DNA from: Mycobacterium sp. IS-1590
GTDB taxonomy: Bacteria; Actinomycetota; Actinomycetes; Mycobacteriales; Mycobacteriaceae
DNA length: 64,000 bases
NCBI RefSeq assembly: GCF_001500025.1
Contig: NZ_LQIW01000001.1
Span: 434,001 to 498,000 of the forward strand
Direction of reading: 5' to 3'
The stretch's first letter is position 1; each line of letters begins with the position of its first letter. The position numbers and the translations under genes are program-made. Shown here piece by piece: positions 1 through 12,632 of the stretch. The notes below the pieces were generated by a model. The model was not told where the DNA came from. It made no database searches and saw only the letters and a list, made by a program, of their open reading frames with translations.

Positions 1-123
1 GGCCTCTTCGAGGTCGGCGGGCAGCGCAGGCAACTCGTTGGCGAACTCCAGGAGCAGTTGCAGCTTGTCCTGCCCCTGCACCTCCTTGAAGTCCGACACC
101 ACCTCCGCCAGCGCGGCCGGCAT
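1..123 (-). CDS. SufE-like Fe-S metabolism protein (N-terminal part, runs off the window)
   Basis: Only the first 41 codons are present; the gene continues past the left edge. The reading starts at ATG 123 and gives [12 protein letters not shown] followed by a helix rich in Leu and Glu ([10 protein letters not shown]), which is the N-terminus typical of SufE-domain proteins. SufE proteins accept sulfur from cysteine desulfurases at a conserved Cys, but that Cys lies outside the window. The start is two bases beyond the stop of the rhodanese gene upstream (TGA-GC-ATG), so the two are almost certainly translated from one message. A sulfurtransferase next to a sulfur acceptor suggests shared sulfur-transfer work. 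The M. tuberculosis counterpart would be Rv3284. Confidence 0.8.
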   Translation of the reverse strand, partial: MPAALAEVVSDFKEVQGQDKLQLLLEFANELPALPADLEEA

Positions 124-125
124 GC

Positions 126-1013
126 TCACGGCGCGTCGCCTGGCTCTTCCCCGGCGGTGACGGGCACCCGCACGGCGTTGCCCCACTCGGTCCACGAGCC
201 GTCGTAATTGCGAACCCCCGGCAGCCCCAGCAGGTGGGTCAGGACGAACCAGGTGTGGCTCGAACGTTCACCGATGCGGCAGTAGACGATCGTCTGGTCG
301 TCAGGGGTCAGGAAGCCGTACAGGTCCTCGAGTTCGGTACGGCTGCGGAATCGGCCGCTGTCATCCGCGGCCTTGGCCCACGGGATCGAACGCGCGGTGG
401 GTATGTGGCCGCCCCGCAGCGCGCCTTCCTCGGGGTAGTCGGGCATATGGGTGCGCTCCCCGGTGTACTCCTGCGGCGAGCGGACGTCGATCAGGGGCGC
501 CTTTCCGAGCGCGTCGAGTACGTCCTCCTTGAACGCGCGGATCGGCGCGTCGTCCCGCTCGACGACGGGGTAGCCGGTGCTGGTCTTGGTCGGCACGTCA
601 AGGGTGGTTTCGCGACCGTCGGAGATCCACAGGTCGCGGCCCCCGTTGAGGAGGCGTACGTCGGGGTGGCCGAACAGCGTGAACACCCAGAGGGCGTAAG
701 CCGCCCACCAATTGCTCTTGTCGCCGTAGATCACCACGGTGTCGTCGCGGGAGATGCCCTTGCGGTTCATCAGGTCGGCGAACTGTTCGCCGGTGATGTA
801 GTCGCGCACGTGGGGATCGTTCAGGTCGGTGTGCCAGTCGATCTTGACGGCGCCCGGTATGTGGCCGGTGTCGTAGAGCAGTACGTCCTCGTCGGACTCG
901 ACGATGGCCAGCCCCTGCCTGCCCAGGTTCGCCGACAACCAGTCGGCGGTGACCAGGCGTTCGGGGTGGGCGTATGACTGCAGGGCGGGGTCTGGATCGG
1001 CAGGTAGAGGCAC
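126..1013 (-). CDS. sseA: Thiosulfate sulfurtransferase (rhodanese), two-domain
   Basis: Encodes 295 residues from a GTG start. Two rhodanese domains are visible: an inactive N-terminal one (about residues 15-130) and a catalytic C-terminal one (about 155-280). The active-site loop CRIGERSS puts the persulfide-forming cysteine at residue 245. Such enzymes move sulfane sulfur from thiosulfate or mercaptopyruvate to cyanide or protein acceptors. The gene sits 37 bp behind maf and directly before a sufE-like gene, as in the M. tuberculosis Rv3282-Rv3283-Rv3284 order. The loop resembles thiosulfate more than mercaptopyruvate sulfurtransferases, but donor specificity cannot be read from sequence alone. 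Confidence 0.92.
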   Translation of the reverse strand: MPLPADPDPALQSYAHPERLVTADWLSANLGRQGLAIVESDEDVLLYDTGHIPGAVKIDWHTDLNDPHVRDYITGEQFADLMNRKGISRDDTVVIYGDKSNWWAAYALWVFTLFGHPDVRLLNGGRDLWISDGRETTLDVPTKTSTGYPVVERDDAPIRAFKEDVLDALGKAPLIDVRSPQEYTGERTHMPDYPEEGALRGGHIPTARSIPWAKAADDSGRFRSRTELEDLYGFLTPDDQTIVYCRIGERSSHTWFVLTHLLGLPGVRNYDGSWTEWGNAVRVPVTAGEEPGDAP

Positions 1014-1050
1014 AAACCCGAGCCTACCGAGGCATGCGTGTCCTGTGGGA

Positions 1051-1688
1051 TCAGGTGACCGGGTTGTCGCGCCAGAGGTCGGCCAGCGACAGCCCGGCGC
1101 GCTCGAACATGCCGCGGACCAGGGGCAGGCCGATGCCGATCACCGACGACGGGTCACCGTGCACACCCTCGATGAACCAGCCGCCGAGGCCGTCGAGGGT
1201 GAAGCCCCCGGCCACCGCAGTGGGCTCCCCGCTGGCGACGTAGGCCTCGAGATCGCTCCTCGACGGCGACGCGAAGTGCACCGTGGTGGCCTCGGCTTCA
1301 GCGAGCCGGCACGCAATCCTGTTGTCCTGCAACCTGATCACGCAGTGGCCCGTGTGGAGCTGGCCGGAGGAGCCTGCCATCTGCTGCCAGCCGGCCAGTG
1401 CGGCCTCGGCCGATGCGGGTTTGCCGACCAACGTCCCGTCGCGGAACAGCATGGAATCGCAGCCGATCACGACGCAGTCGGCGCCGACCGCCGGATCGAG
1501 TTCGGCGACGACGGCGTCGGCCTTGGCCGCGGCGAGCGCGACCGTCACCTGCGCGGGTGTCGCCGCGTGGTCGAGCTCGGCGACAACCGCGTCCTCGTCG
1601 ACACCGGACACGACGATCAGGGGATCGATTCCGGCCTGCCGCAACACTTTTCGACGGCCGGAGGACGCCGAGGCGAGGACGACGCGCG

Positions 1689-1692
<4 letters not shown>
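1051..1692 (-). CDS. maf: Maf-family nucleotide pyrophosphatase
   Basis: A 213-residue protein starting [12 protein letters not shown], the conserved Maf N-terminal motif that binds the nucleotide phosphates. The later [10 protein letters not shown] segment is also typical. Family members hydrolyse non-canonical or modified nucleoside triphosphates such as dTTP, UTP and modified pyrimidines to the monophosphate, acting as cytoplasmic house-cleaning enzymes and in some species affecting septation. The ATG at 1692 overlaps the accE stop (ATGA), so it is translationally coupled to the carboxylase genes. Equivalent to Rv3282. Length matches the family. Confidence 0.9.
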
Positions 1693-4610
<2,918 letters not shown>

Positions 4611-4630
4611 TTTCGCCTTAAGGTCATCGC

Positions 4631-5149
4631 ATGGGTTATCCCGACAACGTGCTCGCATCCGACGAGCAGGTGGTCTTGCACCGCCACCCGCACTGGAAGC
4701 GGCTGATCGGGCCGGTCCTGCTGTTGCTGCTGGTGACCGCGCTGGCCGCGTTCGGCGCCGGATACGTCAACACCATGGATTGGGATCAGACCGCCCGCAA
4801 CGTCGTGCTGATCGTGATCGGCGCGATCTGGCTCGTGATCGTCGGATGGCTGACGATCTGGCCGTTCCTGAACTGGTGGACGACGCACTTCGTGATCACC
4901 GATCGTCGGGTGATGTTCCGGCACGGGGTGCTGACCCGGTCGGGGATCGACATCCCGCTGGCGCGGATCAACAGCGTCGAGTTCCGGCACGGTCTGCTGG
5001 ACCGCATCCTGCGAACCGGCACGTTGATCATCGAGTCAGCGGCGCAGGACCCGCTCGAGTTCCACGACATCCCGCGAGTGGAACGGGTCCACTCGCTGCT
5101 GTATCACGAGGTCTTCGACACCCTGGGCTCGGAGGAGTCGCCGAGCTGA
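4631..5149 (+). CDS. PH-domain (bPH2) membrane protein
   Basis: 172 residues. Two hydrophobic segments (about 25-46 and 57-82) are followed by a bacterial PH-like domain with the characteristic FVITDRRVMFRHGVLTR and DIPLARINSVEF strands (about 88-150). Family members are small inner-membrane proteins of unknown biochemical function. The gene starts 20 bp after birA, with a CCTTAAGG palindrome between them. Its 3' end overlaps the convergent GtrA gene by 46 bp. Equivalent to Rv3278c. Confidence 0.85.
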   Translation: MGYPDNVLASDEQVVLHRHPHWKRLIGPVLLLLLVTALAAFGAGYVNTMDWDQTARNVVLIVIGAIWLVIVGWLTIWPFLNWWTTHFVITDRRVMFRHGVLTRSGIDIPLARINSVEFRHGLLDRILRTGTLIIESAAQDPLEFHDIPRVERVHSLLYHEVFDTLGSEESPS

Positions 5150-5790
5150 GCGGCGCCTCCGGCGCGTCGGCCGGGGCGGCGCAGTGGGGTGACGTTCGCC
5201 TCGACGTGGTCGGCGTGCTCGGCGGCGACGCCCTCGTGATGATCCTCGAGGAGTTCGGCAAGCCCGCCCGCGGTGAGCGACTCCATCGCCCGGTCGGGAT
5301 TGCGGCCGAACTCGTCGGGGAACACCCAGCGCCGAAACGCCCAGAACCGGAACGCCATCTGCAGCAGGTTGCCGATGATGTAGGCGGAGATGAAGTCGGC
5401 GATGTTCTCCACCGTCAGGCTGACTTCGGGCACCCGCAGCATCAACACGTAGCTCGAGATCCACAGCGGGGCCATGCTCAACAGCACGCCGACACCGCTG
5501 ACGCCGAAGAACAAAAGCGCTTCGTGATGACGCTCCCGCCCGCCGCGGTCGCGGAAGCTCCACTCGCGGTTCAGGATGTAGGACGCGATCACCGCGACGA
5601 TGCCGGCGATGATCTTGGCCGTGACCGGTTTGGGCTCGAGGACGGTGAGCTTGAGCGTGTAAAAGACCGACGTGTCGATGATGAACGTCGTCGCGCCGAC
5701 GATCGCGAACTTGATCAGTTCGTGATGCCGCTCGAAGTACGGCCGTACCGGACGGGGCAGCCGTGCGATCGTCGCATCGGTAAAGGACAC
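5104..5790 (-). CDS. GtrA-family membrane protein
   Basis: 228 residues from GTG 5790. Four transmembrane segments (about 25-50, 58-75, 92-115 and 125-150) with the motifs FAIVGATTF and NREWSF define the GtrA/DPMS family. These proteins are thought to flip or help translocate polyprenyl-phosphate sugars in envelope polysaccharide synthesis. The C-terminal 65 residues are hydrophilic and not part of the family core. They are encoded by the stretch that overlaps the convergent PH-domain gene. Equivalent to Rv3277. Confidence 0.87.
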   Translation of the reverse strand: MSFTDATIARLPRPVRPYFERHHELIKFAIVGATTFIIDTSVFYTLKLTVLEPKPVTAKIIAGIVAVIASYILNREWSFRDRGGRERHHEALLFFGVSGVGVLLSMAPLWISSYVLMLRVPEVSLTVENIADFISAYIIGNLLQMAFRFWAFRRWVFPDEFGRNPDRAMESLTAGGLAELLEDHHEGVAAEHADHVEANVTPLRRPGRRAGGAAQLGDSSEPRVSKTS

Positions 5791-5893
5791 AACAGGGCAG
5801 TGTACGGAAATACCGCACTCTACGTGTACTCATGCAGGTCGCGGCCGGTACATGGGAACCAGGCCCACCGACCGGTCATGACACCATGAGGAC

Positions 5894-7114
5894 GTGTCAC
5901 AGGACTCCAAAGCACCGCCGGTGGTGGCCATGGTCGGCGGTGGTCAGCTGGCCAGGATGACCCATCAGGCCGCCATCGCGCTGGGCCAGACGCTGCGCGT
6001 CCTCGCCGTGGACCCCGGCGACCCGGCCGCTCAGGTGAGCCCGGATGTGGTGTTGGGCACACACACCGATCTCGATGCGCTGCGCCGTGCAGCCGCCGGG
6101 GCCGACGCGCTGACCTTCGATCACGAGCACGTGCCCACCGAACTGCTGGAGAAGCTGCTGGCCGACGGTGTGAACGTGGCACCTCCGCCGTCGGCGCTGA
6201 TTCACGCCCAGGACAAGCTGGTGATGCGTCGCAGGCTCGAGGCGCTGGGCGCGCCGGTGCCGCGGTTCGCGGCGGTCGACGACCTGTCCGACGTCGACGC
6301 GTTCGCCGCGGTGATCGACGGCCCCGTCGTCGTCAAGACGGTGCGCGGGGGATACGACGGCCGCGGGGTCACGCTGGCGCGCGACGTCGCCGAGGCGCGT
6401 GAGGCTGCCCAGCGCTACCTGGAGGGCGGGGCGGAGGTGATGGTCGAGGAGCGGGTCGCGATGCGCCGCGAACTGGCGGCGCTGGTGGCGCGTTCGCCGT
6501 TCGGGCAGGGCGCGGCGTGGCCGGTGGTGGAAACCGTGCAGCGGGACGGCATCTGCGTCGAGGTGATCGCACCGGCGCCCGGACTTGATGACGAATTACG
6601 CTCAGCGGCAGGGCAATTGGGTCTGCAGCTGGCCTCCGAGCTCGGGGTCGTCGGGGTGCTGGCCGTCGAGTTGTTCGAAACCGTCGACGGCGCCCTGCTT
6701 GTCAACGAGCTCGCCATGCGCCCGCACAACTCCGGCCACTGGACCATGGACGGTGCGCATACCAGCCAGTTCGAACAGCACCTGCGTGCGGTGCTCGACT
6801 ATCCGCTCGGGGACACCTCGCAGATCGTCCCGGTCACCGTGATGGCCAATGTGCTTGGCGCACAACAGGCGCCGGCGATGACGATGGACGAGCGGCTGCA
6901 CCACCTGTTCGCCAGGATGCCCGACGCGAAGGTGCATCTGTACGGCAAGGCCGAGCGGCCCGGCCGAAAGATCGGCCACGTCAACGTCCTCGGCGCGGCC
7001 ACCGGTTCTCTTGACGACGACGCGTTCGTCGCCGATGTGCGCGAACGCGCGGCCAGGGCGGCACACTGGTTGTCGCACGCGGAATGGACGGACGGATGGG
7101 ATCCACATGAGTAG
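5894..7114 (+). CDS. purK: 5-(carboxyamino)imidazole ribonucleotide synthase
   Basis: 406 residues from GTG 5894, giving the Rossmann-like start [16 protein letters not shown]-grasp features include [13 protein letters not shown] (about 138-150) and the metal-binding segment [16 protein letters not shown]. It converts AIR, ATP and bicarbonate to N5-CAIR in purine synthesis. The last 8 bp overlap purE, the next enzyme in the pathway, so the pair is translationally coupled. Equivalent to Rv3276c. Confidence 0.96.
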   Translation: MSQDSKAPPVVAMVGGGQLARMTHQAAIALGQTLRVLAVDPGDPAAQVSPDVVLGTHTDLDALRRAAAGADALTFDHEHVPTELLEKLLADGVNVAPPPSALIHAQDKLVMRRRLEALGAPVPRFAAVDDLSDVDAFAAVIDGPVVVKTVRGGYDGRGVTLARDVAEAREAAQRYLEGGAEVMVEERVAMRRELAALVARSPFGQGAAWPVVETVQRDGICVEVIAPAPGLDDELRSAAGQLGLQLASELGVVGVLAVELFETVDGALLVNELAMRPHNSGHWTMDGAHTSQFEQHLRAVLDYPLGDTSQIVPVTVMANVLGAQQAPAMTMDERLHHLFARMPDAKVHLYGKAERPGRKIGHVNVLGAATGSLDDDAFVADVRERAARAAHWLSHAEWTDGWDPHE

Positions 7115-7619
7115 TGCTCCTGCGCCGCGGGTCGGCCTGATCATGGGCAGCGACAGCGACTGGTCGGTGATGGAAGACGCCGCCCACGCGCTGGCCGAGT
7201 TCGATGTGCCCTTCGAGGTCGGCGTCGTCTCCGCGCACCGCACACCGGTGCGCATGCTCGAATACGCCCAGAGCGCGGCGGACCGCGGCATCGAGGTGAT
7301 CATCGCCGGTGCCGGCGGGGCGGCGCATCTGCCCGGCATGGTGGCGTCGGCGACCCCGCTGCCCGTCATCGGCGTTCCGGTGCCGCTGGCCAAACTCGAC
7401 GGCCTGGACTCGCTGCTGTCGATCGTGCAGATGCCCGCCGGGGTGCCGGTGGCCACGGTGTCGATCGGCGGCGCCCGCAACGCCGGCTTGCTGGCGGTGC
7501 GGATCCTGGCGTCGGCGGACGCGGCCCTGCGCAAGCGGGTCGTGCAGTTCCAGGCCGATCTGCACGACACCGTGCTGCAGAAGGACGCGGCGCTGCGCGA
7601 CCGCCTCATCGGCGAATAG
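7107..7619 (+). CDS. purE: N5-carboxyaminoimidazole ribonucleotide mutase
   Basis: 170 residues from ATG 7107 ([19 protein letters not shown]). An upstream in-frame extension is only purK sequence read in another frame. The class I PurE signature is present: MGSDSDW near the N-terminus, VSAHRTP for the substrate pocket and [13 protein letters not shown] for the catalytic loop. It rearranges N5-CAIR to CAIR. The 8-bp overlap with purK sets the start. Confidence 0.95.
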   Translation: MSSAPAPRVGLIMGSDSDWSVMEDAAHALAEFDVPFEVGVVSAHRTPVRMLEYAQSAADRGIEVIIAGAGGAAHLPGMVASATPLPVIGVPVPLAKLDGLDSLLSIVQMPAGVPVATVSIGGARNAGLLAVRILASADAALRKRVVQFQADLHDTVLQKDAALRDRLIGE

Positions 7620-7671
7620 GGAGCCGGATCACCCGGGAGTAAGGTTACCGGCGAGTAGCAAGGAGTTTTTC

Positions 7672-8835
7672 ATGGCCATCGGCAACCCGTCATTCGACCT
7701 GTTTCGGCTCTCCGACGAGCACAACGAACTGCGTGCGGTGCTGCGCGACCTCTGCGAGAAGGAGATCGCCCCGCACGCGGCCGACGTCGACGAGAAAGCG
7801 CGCTACACCGACGAGGCGCTCGCGGCGCTGACCGCTTCGGGCATGGCCGCCATCCACATCCCCGAGGAGTACGGCGGTCAGGGCGGCGACTCGATCGCGG
7901 CGTGCATCGTGATCGAGGAGGTCGCGCGGGTGTGCGCGTCGTCGTCGCTGATCCCGATCTGCAACAAGCTCGGCACCATGGGGCTGCTGCTGCGCGGCAG
8001 CGAGGAACTCAAGAAACAGGTGCTGCCGTCGATCGCCGCCGGTGAAGCCGTCGCGTCCTATGCGCTGTCCGAGCGCGAGGCCGGCAGCGACGCCGCCTCG
8101 ATGCGCACCAGGGCCCGCCGTGAGGGTGACGAGTGGGTGCTCAACGGCGCGAAATGCTGGATCTCCAACGGCGGCCAATCGACCTGGTACACGGTGATGG
8201 CGGTGACCGATCCGGACAAGAAGGCCAACGGCATCTCGGCGTTCGTCGTGCACAAGGACGATCCAGGCTTCTCCATCGGCGCCAAGGAGAAGAAGATGGG
8301 CATCAAGGGTTCGCCCACCACCGAGTTGTACTTCGAGGACTGCCGCATCCCCGCCGACCGGATCATCGGCGACGAGGGCACCGGTTTCAAGACCGCGCTG
8401 GCCACCCTGGACCACACCCGGCCGACAATCGGCGCGCAGGCCGTCGGCATCGCGCAGGGCGCACTCGACGCCTCGATCGCATATGTCAAGGAGCGCAAGC
8501 AGTTCGGCAAACCGATCGGCGACTTCCAGGCGGTGCAGTTCATGCTCGCCGACATGGCGATGAAGATCGAGGCCGCCCGGTTGACGGTGTACTCCGCCGC
8601 CGCCAGGGCCGAGCGCGGCGAGGCCGAGCTCGGGTTCATCTCCTCGGCGTCGAAGTGCTTCGCCTCCGATGTGGCGATGGAGGTGACCACCAACGCGGTC
8701 CAGCTGTTCGGTGGTTACGGCTACACCACCGACTTCCCTGTCGAGCGAATGATGCGCGATGCCAAGATCACCCAGATCTACGAGGGCACCAACCAGATTC
8801 AGCGCGTGGTGATGTCGCGCGCGCTGCTCAAGTAG
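7672..8835 (+). CDS. fadE25: Acyl-CoA dehydrogenase
   Basis: 387 residues from ATG 7672, which has an AAGGAG ribosome site at 7660-7665. The motifs YALSEREAGSDAASM (FAD/substrate), WISNG and QLFGGYGYT are present. The catalytic base is Glu371 in IYEGTNQIQR, placed as in short/medium-chain dehydrogenases. It oxidises acyl-CoA to 2-enoyl-CoA, passing electrons to ETF. It follows purE by 52 bp, as Rv3274c follows Rv3275c in M. tuberculosis. The natural chain-length preference cannot be told from sequence. Confidence 0.93.
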   Translation: MAIGNPSFDLFRLSDEHNELRAVLRDLCEKEIAPHAADVDEKARYTDEALAALTASGMAAIHIPEEYGGQGGDSIAACIVIEEVARVCASSSLIPICNKLGTMGLLLRGSEELKKQVLPSIAAGEAVASYALSEREAGSDAASMRTRARREGDEWVLNGAKCWISNGGQSTWYTVMAVTDPDKKANGISAFVVHKDDPGFSIGAKEKKMGIKGSPTTELYFEDCRIPADRIIGDEGTGFKTALATLDHTRPTIGAQAVGIAQGALDASIAYVKERKQFGKPIGDFQAVQFMLADMAMKIEAARLTVYSAAARAERGEAELGFISSASKCFASDVAMEVTTNAVQLFGGYGYTTDFPVERMMRDAKITQIYEGTNQIQRVVMSRALLK

Positions 8836-8859
8836 TCGCTTTCGGTTTTCCGCCGGGGC

Positions 8860-10293
8860 TCAGGCGTACTCGATGAACGTGGCCATCCCGGTCTCGAGGT
8901 GATACGTGTTGTGGCAGTGGGTGATCCAGCGCCCCGGGTTGTCGGCGTCGAAGTCGATGTCGACGGTGCGCAGCGGTGCGACCAGTACCGTGTCCTTGCG
9001 GGCCCGCGGCCCATTGGCCCCCATCACCTGGAACGTGTGCCCGTGTAAGTGCATGGGGTGAAACATCTTCGACTCGTTCACATAGCGGATGCGCACGCGT
9101 TGGCCCGGCGTGACCGGGTATCCGTCACGGGGCGGGTTGTAGCGGCGTCCGTTGATCGTCCAGGTGTAGCCGTCGACCGGACCGGCCAACCGCATGTCGA
9201 TGACCTGTTGGACGGCGCGCTCGGGCAGGTTCACTTCGGGTGTGGCCGCAAGCGTCGCGGTGTCGAGCGGGGGCCGGGTCCGCAGCGCTGCGACGTAGTC
9301 GTCGATGTTGCCGGCGGCGGCCTTGTTGTCGACGCGCATGTCGAGCCGCGCGTAGCCGTCTTTGCGGTAGGCCGCGGCGATGACCGGGGCCGACCCTTGC
9401 AGGGTGACGATCGCGTCGGCCCGTTCGCCCATCCCGAGGATGACCGAATCGGCCTGCGTGGACTCGACGGGGAATCCGTCGGTCGCGATGACGCGCAGCG
9501 AATGCCCCGGCACGCCGACCTGGAACGCGGTGTCCGACCCCGCGTTGATGATGCGCAGCCGGATACGTTGTCCGACAGGGTAATCGACCACCTGCGGATC
9601 GGCTCTCAGGCGGCCGTTGACGAGGTAGTACGGGTAGGTGACATCGCCGCCGTCATCGCCGAGCGGCCTGGCCGGGGTGATACCGGCGTCCGGGAGGTTG
9701 GGCATCGGAGCCATGCCCGCATTGTCCAGCGCCGCCAGCACCTGGTCGGGCGTGCGGCCGGTGCCGTCGACCCAATCGTCGAGCACGACGACCAGTTCGT
9801 CGTCGTACTCGGCGCCGTCGGCGGGATCCTCGGCGATCAGCGGACCGTACAGACCGCGGTCGAGCTGGGTGCCCTCGTGCGAGTGATACCAGTACGTCCC
9901 GGCGTCGGGCACGACGAAGTCGTAGGTGAACGACCGGCCCGCGGGCACGGCGGGCTGCGTCAGCACGGGCACGCCGTCCATGGGGTTGGGTATCGCGAGG
10001 CCGTGCCAGTGGATGGTGGTCGGGGCGGGCAGCCTGTTGTCCAGTTGCGCGCGCATCCTCTCGCCCTTGCGGACGCGGATCTCCGGCCCGGGCAGCCGAT
10101 CGCCGTACCCCCACGTGCGGACCGCGACACCGCCGAGGTCGACGTCCACCTCCGCGGGCGTGAACGTGATGTCGAATCGCGGGCCGGTGGCCCGATCTGC
10201 CGAAGCCGGTTCGGGCGGCCGCGACGAACAGCCGCTCACGACGGCGGCCGTTACGCCCGCCGACAGCACGAAGAATTCGCGCCGGTCGATCAC
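8860..10293 (-). CDS. Tat-exported multicopper oxidase lipoprotein
   Basis: 477 residues from GTG 10293. The N-terminus MIDRREFFVL is a twin-arginine signal and VVSGC (Cys22) a lipobox, so the enzyme should be folded, exported and lipid-anchored. All copper motifs of three-domain laccase/CueO-type oxidases are visible: HWHG (95-98), WYHSHE (135-140), HPMHLHGH (412-419) and HCHNTYHLETGM (from 459), with the type 1 Cys in HCH. Likely role: oxidising Cu(I) or phenolic/siderophore substrates outside the membrane, as shown for mycobacterial MmcO (Rv0846c). It stands where, from memory, M. tuberculosis carries ctpC and neighbours, so it is probably an accessory insertion. Confidence 0.93.
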   Translation of the reverse strand: MIDRREFFVLSAGVTAAVVSGCSSRPPEPASADRATGPRFDITFTPAEVDVDLGGVAVRTWGYGDRLPGPEIRVRKGERMRAQLDNRLPAPTTIHWHGLAIPNPMDGVPVLTQPAVPAGRSFTYDFVVPDAGTYWYHSHEGTQLDRGLYGPLIAEDPADGAEYDDELVVVLDDWVDGTGRTPDQVLAALDNAGMAPMPNLPDAGITPARPLGDDGGDVTYPYYLVNGRLRADPQVVDYPVGQRIRLRIINAGSDTAFQVGVPGHSLRVIATDGFPVESTQADSVILGMGERADAIVTLQGSAPVIAAAYRKDGYARLDMRVDNKAAAGNIDDYVAALRTRPPLDTATLAATPEVNLPERAVQQVIDMRLAGPVDGYTWTINGRRYNPPRDGYPVTPGQRVRIRYVNESKMFHPMHLHGHTFQVMGANGPRARKDTVLVAPLRTVDIDFDADNPGRWITHCHNTYHLETGMATFIEYA

Positions 10294-10359
10294 GCCCTCC
10301 AGCGTGGCACTGGTAGGCCCGCTACGGCTGCGAAAGCCCGATTTCGCCGAGGTGGCCGC

Positions 10360-11088
10360 TCAACCCCTGGTGACCTTCTCGGTTGTCCGCCGACGGTCGG
10401 CGAGCGCGGGGTCGGGATTGGCCACCTGCACGAGCGAGGCGCCGACGGCGAAGACGGCCAGCATGTGGTCGACGAGCTGGTCGGCGGTGTCCCATCCGGC
10501 GCAGGACAGCACGCGGTCGGATGCGGTGAGACCCTGTGCCGCCGCGGATCGGCGGGCCGCGGCGAGCAGCTCGTCGACGCCGCGGCCGTTGAGCGCGGGG
10601 CCGGGTGTGCGCTCCGGTGAGATCTGGTCGCCGTGTACCCGCACGGCGGTGGCGTAGTCGGTGACGCCGACCGGCAGGTCGGCCGCCGGCTTGCCGAACG
10701 GGTCCAGCGACAGCACCGCGACCTCGCCGATTCCGCTGCCCATCCCCACTGCCTCGTCGGCCTCGGCCAACCGGTCCGCGGTGCACAGCGCGACATCGGC
10801 CGAATCCGCGGACACGTCCCCGAGCACCACCTCGGCGCCGATCCACCAGATACCGAAGAACACGGCGGCGCTCTGCCAGTGCGCGGGCAGCAGAACCGCG
10901 ATGCGGGAGGACGGGCCTGCGCCCAACTCGTCGCGTAACAGGTTGGCTGTCTTGGCCGCCCAATTCGCGAGCGTGGCGGTGGACAACTCGATGCGTTCGC
11001 CGCTCGCGTCGTCGTAGTAGGTGATGCGGGGGCCGGCGGGGTCGGAGGCCATGAGTGTGTCGAGGACTGCCCCGCTGACTGTCGTCAC
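10360..11088 (-). CDS. TIGR03089-family protein (AMP-binding-like fragment)
   Basis: 242 residues from GTG 11088. The first half resembles the N-terminal part of AMP-forming acyl-CoA synthetases (ITYYDDASGERIELS, then a segment like RIAVLLPAHW), but the core ATP-binding and adenylation motifs and the C-terminal domain are absent. This matches the actinobacterial TIGR03089 family, function unknown. It is 10 bp behind the LCP gene and reads the same way, so probably co-transcribed, as for Rv3267-Rv3268. An enzymatic activity is doubtful. Confidence 0.8.
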   Translation of the reverse strand: MTTVSGAVLDTLMASDPAGPRITYYDDASGERIELSTATLANWAAKTANLLRDELGAGPSSRIAVLLPAHWQSAAVFFGIWWIGAEVVLGDVSADSADVALCTADRLAEADEAVGMGSGIGEVAVLSLDPFGKPAADLPVGVTDYATAVRVHGDQISPERTPGPALNGRGVDELLAAARRSAAAQGLTASDRVLSCAGWDTADQLVDHMLAVFAVGASLVQVANPDPALADRRRTTEKVTRG

Positions 11089-11098
11089 CTGATCGACG

Positions 11099-12565
11099 TT
11101 AGTTGACGCACTCCGGGTCGTCGGATCCGGCGGTCAGGATCGGCGAGGGGGGCGGAGCCGTCTCGGTCGAACCGACGGTCACCGAATCGGTGGTCAGCAT
11201 CGGAACGCTGCTCCCGTCCAGGCCGGAACCCGGGCCGGTGTAGTCGTCGGCCAGCACAACGCGCACATGTCCCGGCGCCACCGACGGGTCCTCGGTGATC
11301 GCCAACCCGCCGAGGTCCTTCGAGACGGCTTGTGCACCAAGGTCATCGGTCTTGTTGGCGCGCACCTGGCTGCTGGCCACCGGGTCGCCCTCGTGATTGC
11401 CGGTCGCGCCGGGGGTGAACCCCTTGTTGGTCAGCACCTGCGACACCGCCGCGGCCAGACCGTTGACCTCGGTGGCGTTGACGACCTCGACAGTGGTCTT
11501 GTCCGGCGAGTAGGCGATCTCCTCGGTCTTACCCTCGTCCTGCTCGTGCAGCAGGCCTTCAACCCAGCTCTTGACCTCGGTGGGGTCCACCCGCACGACG
11601 CTCTGCATCCCGTCGTCGCTCCAACCGTTTTCCTGCAGCACCGGAATGGTGGCGAACGCGACGTTGCCTGCGGCCAGCTTTTGCAGGTGATCGGCGAATT
11701 GCATGACATCCCAACCGTCGGAGAGCGCGACGGAGCGTTGCACCGCATCCTGCAAGCGGTTCAAGGTGGCCGGACTCGACAGCGTCTTGCCCGAGATCAC
11801 CTCGTGCGCAAGGGAAGCCATCACCGCCTGCTGACGTGTCACCCGGTCGAGGTCGCCGCGCGGCAGATCGTGGCGCTGCCGGACGAAGCTCAAGGCCTGT
11901 GGGCCGTTGAGTGTCTGCCAGCCCGCAGGGAAATCAGCTCCCGAAAGAGGTTCGTACACAGGCTCTTTCAAGCACACGTTGACACCACCGAGGGCATCGG
12001 TGATCAGTGCGAAGCCGAGCAGGCCGACCTCGGCGTAGTGGTCGACGGTGACACCGGTGAGGTTGGCCACGGTCTTGATCAGGGCCTCGCGCCCGGCCTC
12101 TTTGGCCTGCGGCTCGGCCTCGGCCGGGTCCACGCCCTTCTGCTCGACGAGCTCGGTCATCTTTTCGAGGTGTTCGGAGCCGTACACGCCGTTGATCTTC
12201 ATCTTGCCGATGCCCGGTGCCTCGACATAGGAGTCGCGGGGGATCGAGATGGCGGTCGCGGACTTCCCGTTGTTGGGGACGCGGATCAAGATGATCGTGT
12301 CGGTGTTGGTGGCTTCGTCGTCACCGGCCCGCAGCGCCGCCAGTTCCTCCTGGGACAGCGGATTGCCGTGCGCGTCGGTGCGGCTGTCCATGCCGACGAG
12401 CAGGATGTCGATCGCGCCGTCTTCGCCGCCCTCGCCGAGCGCGATCGACGAGATGTGGTTGATGCCGGATTCGAACGAGCGGATCTTGCCCCACGCGACT
12501 CCCGTACCGACCACGATCGCCAGCGCCGCGGACACGGCGATGACACGGAGCATTCGACCGGGCAT
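11099..12565 (-). CDS. lcp1: LytR-CpsA-Psr (LCP) family cell-wall ligase
   Basis: 488 residues. One N-terminal transmembrane anchor (about 5-25) precedes an extracellular LCP domain with ILLVGMDSRT, the TDTIILIRV strand, AISIPRDSYV and the basic pocket FVRQRHDLPRGDLDR. A LytR_C domain follows (about 355-440: TTVEVVNATEVNGLAAAVS), then a Pro/Ser/Thr-rich tail. LCP enzymes attach polyprenyl-linked glycopolymers to peptidoglycan; the M. tuberculosis counterpart Rv3267 (Lcp1) ligates arabinogalactan. It is divergent from rmlD-wbbL-manC, which make the rhamnose linker of that polymer, so the context is functionally coherent. Confidence 0.93.
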   Translation of the reverse strand: MPGRMLRVIAVSAALAIVVGTGVAWGKIRSFESGINHISSIALGEGGEDGAIDILLVGMDSRTDAHGNPLSQEELAALRAGDDEATNTDTIILIRVPNNGKSATAISIPRDSYVEAPGIGKMKINGVYGSEHLEKMTELVEQKGVDPAEAEPQAKEAGREALIKTVANLTGVTVDHYAEVGLLGFALITDALGGVNVCLKEPVYEPLSGADFPAGWQTLNGPQALSFVRQRHDLPRGDLDRVTRQQAVMASLAHEVISGKTLSSPATLNRLQDAVQRSVALSDGWDVMQFADHLQKLAAGNVAFATIPVLQENGWSDDGMQSVVRVDPTEVKSWVEGLLHEQDEGKTEEIAYSPDKTTVEVVNATEVNGLAAAVSQVLTNKGFTPGATGNHEGDPVASSQVRANKTDDLGAQAVSKDLGGLAITEDPSVAPGHVRVVLADDYTGPGSGLDGSSVPMLTTDSVTVGSTETAPPPSPILTAGSDDPECVN

Positions 12566-12632
12566 CAGCCCAGGCTACTGGCCATACCGGCGCGAAGCGG
12601 GTAGCGCGCCTCGGCGTGCCAGACTCGTGACC

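Noticed and set aside
7309..7671. 121-codon N-terminal extension of FadE25
   Set aside because: It is purE read in another frame; the AAGGAG-backed ATG 7672 starts the family alignment.
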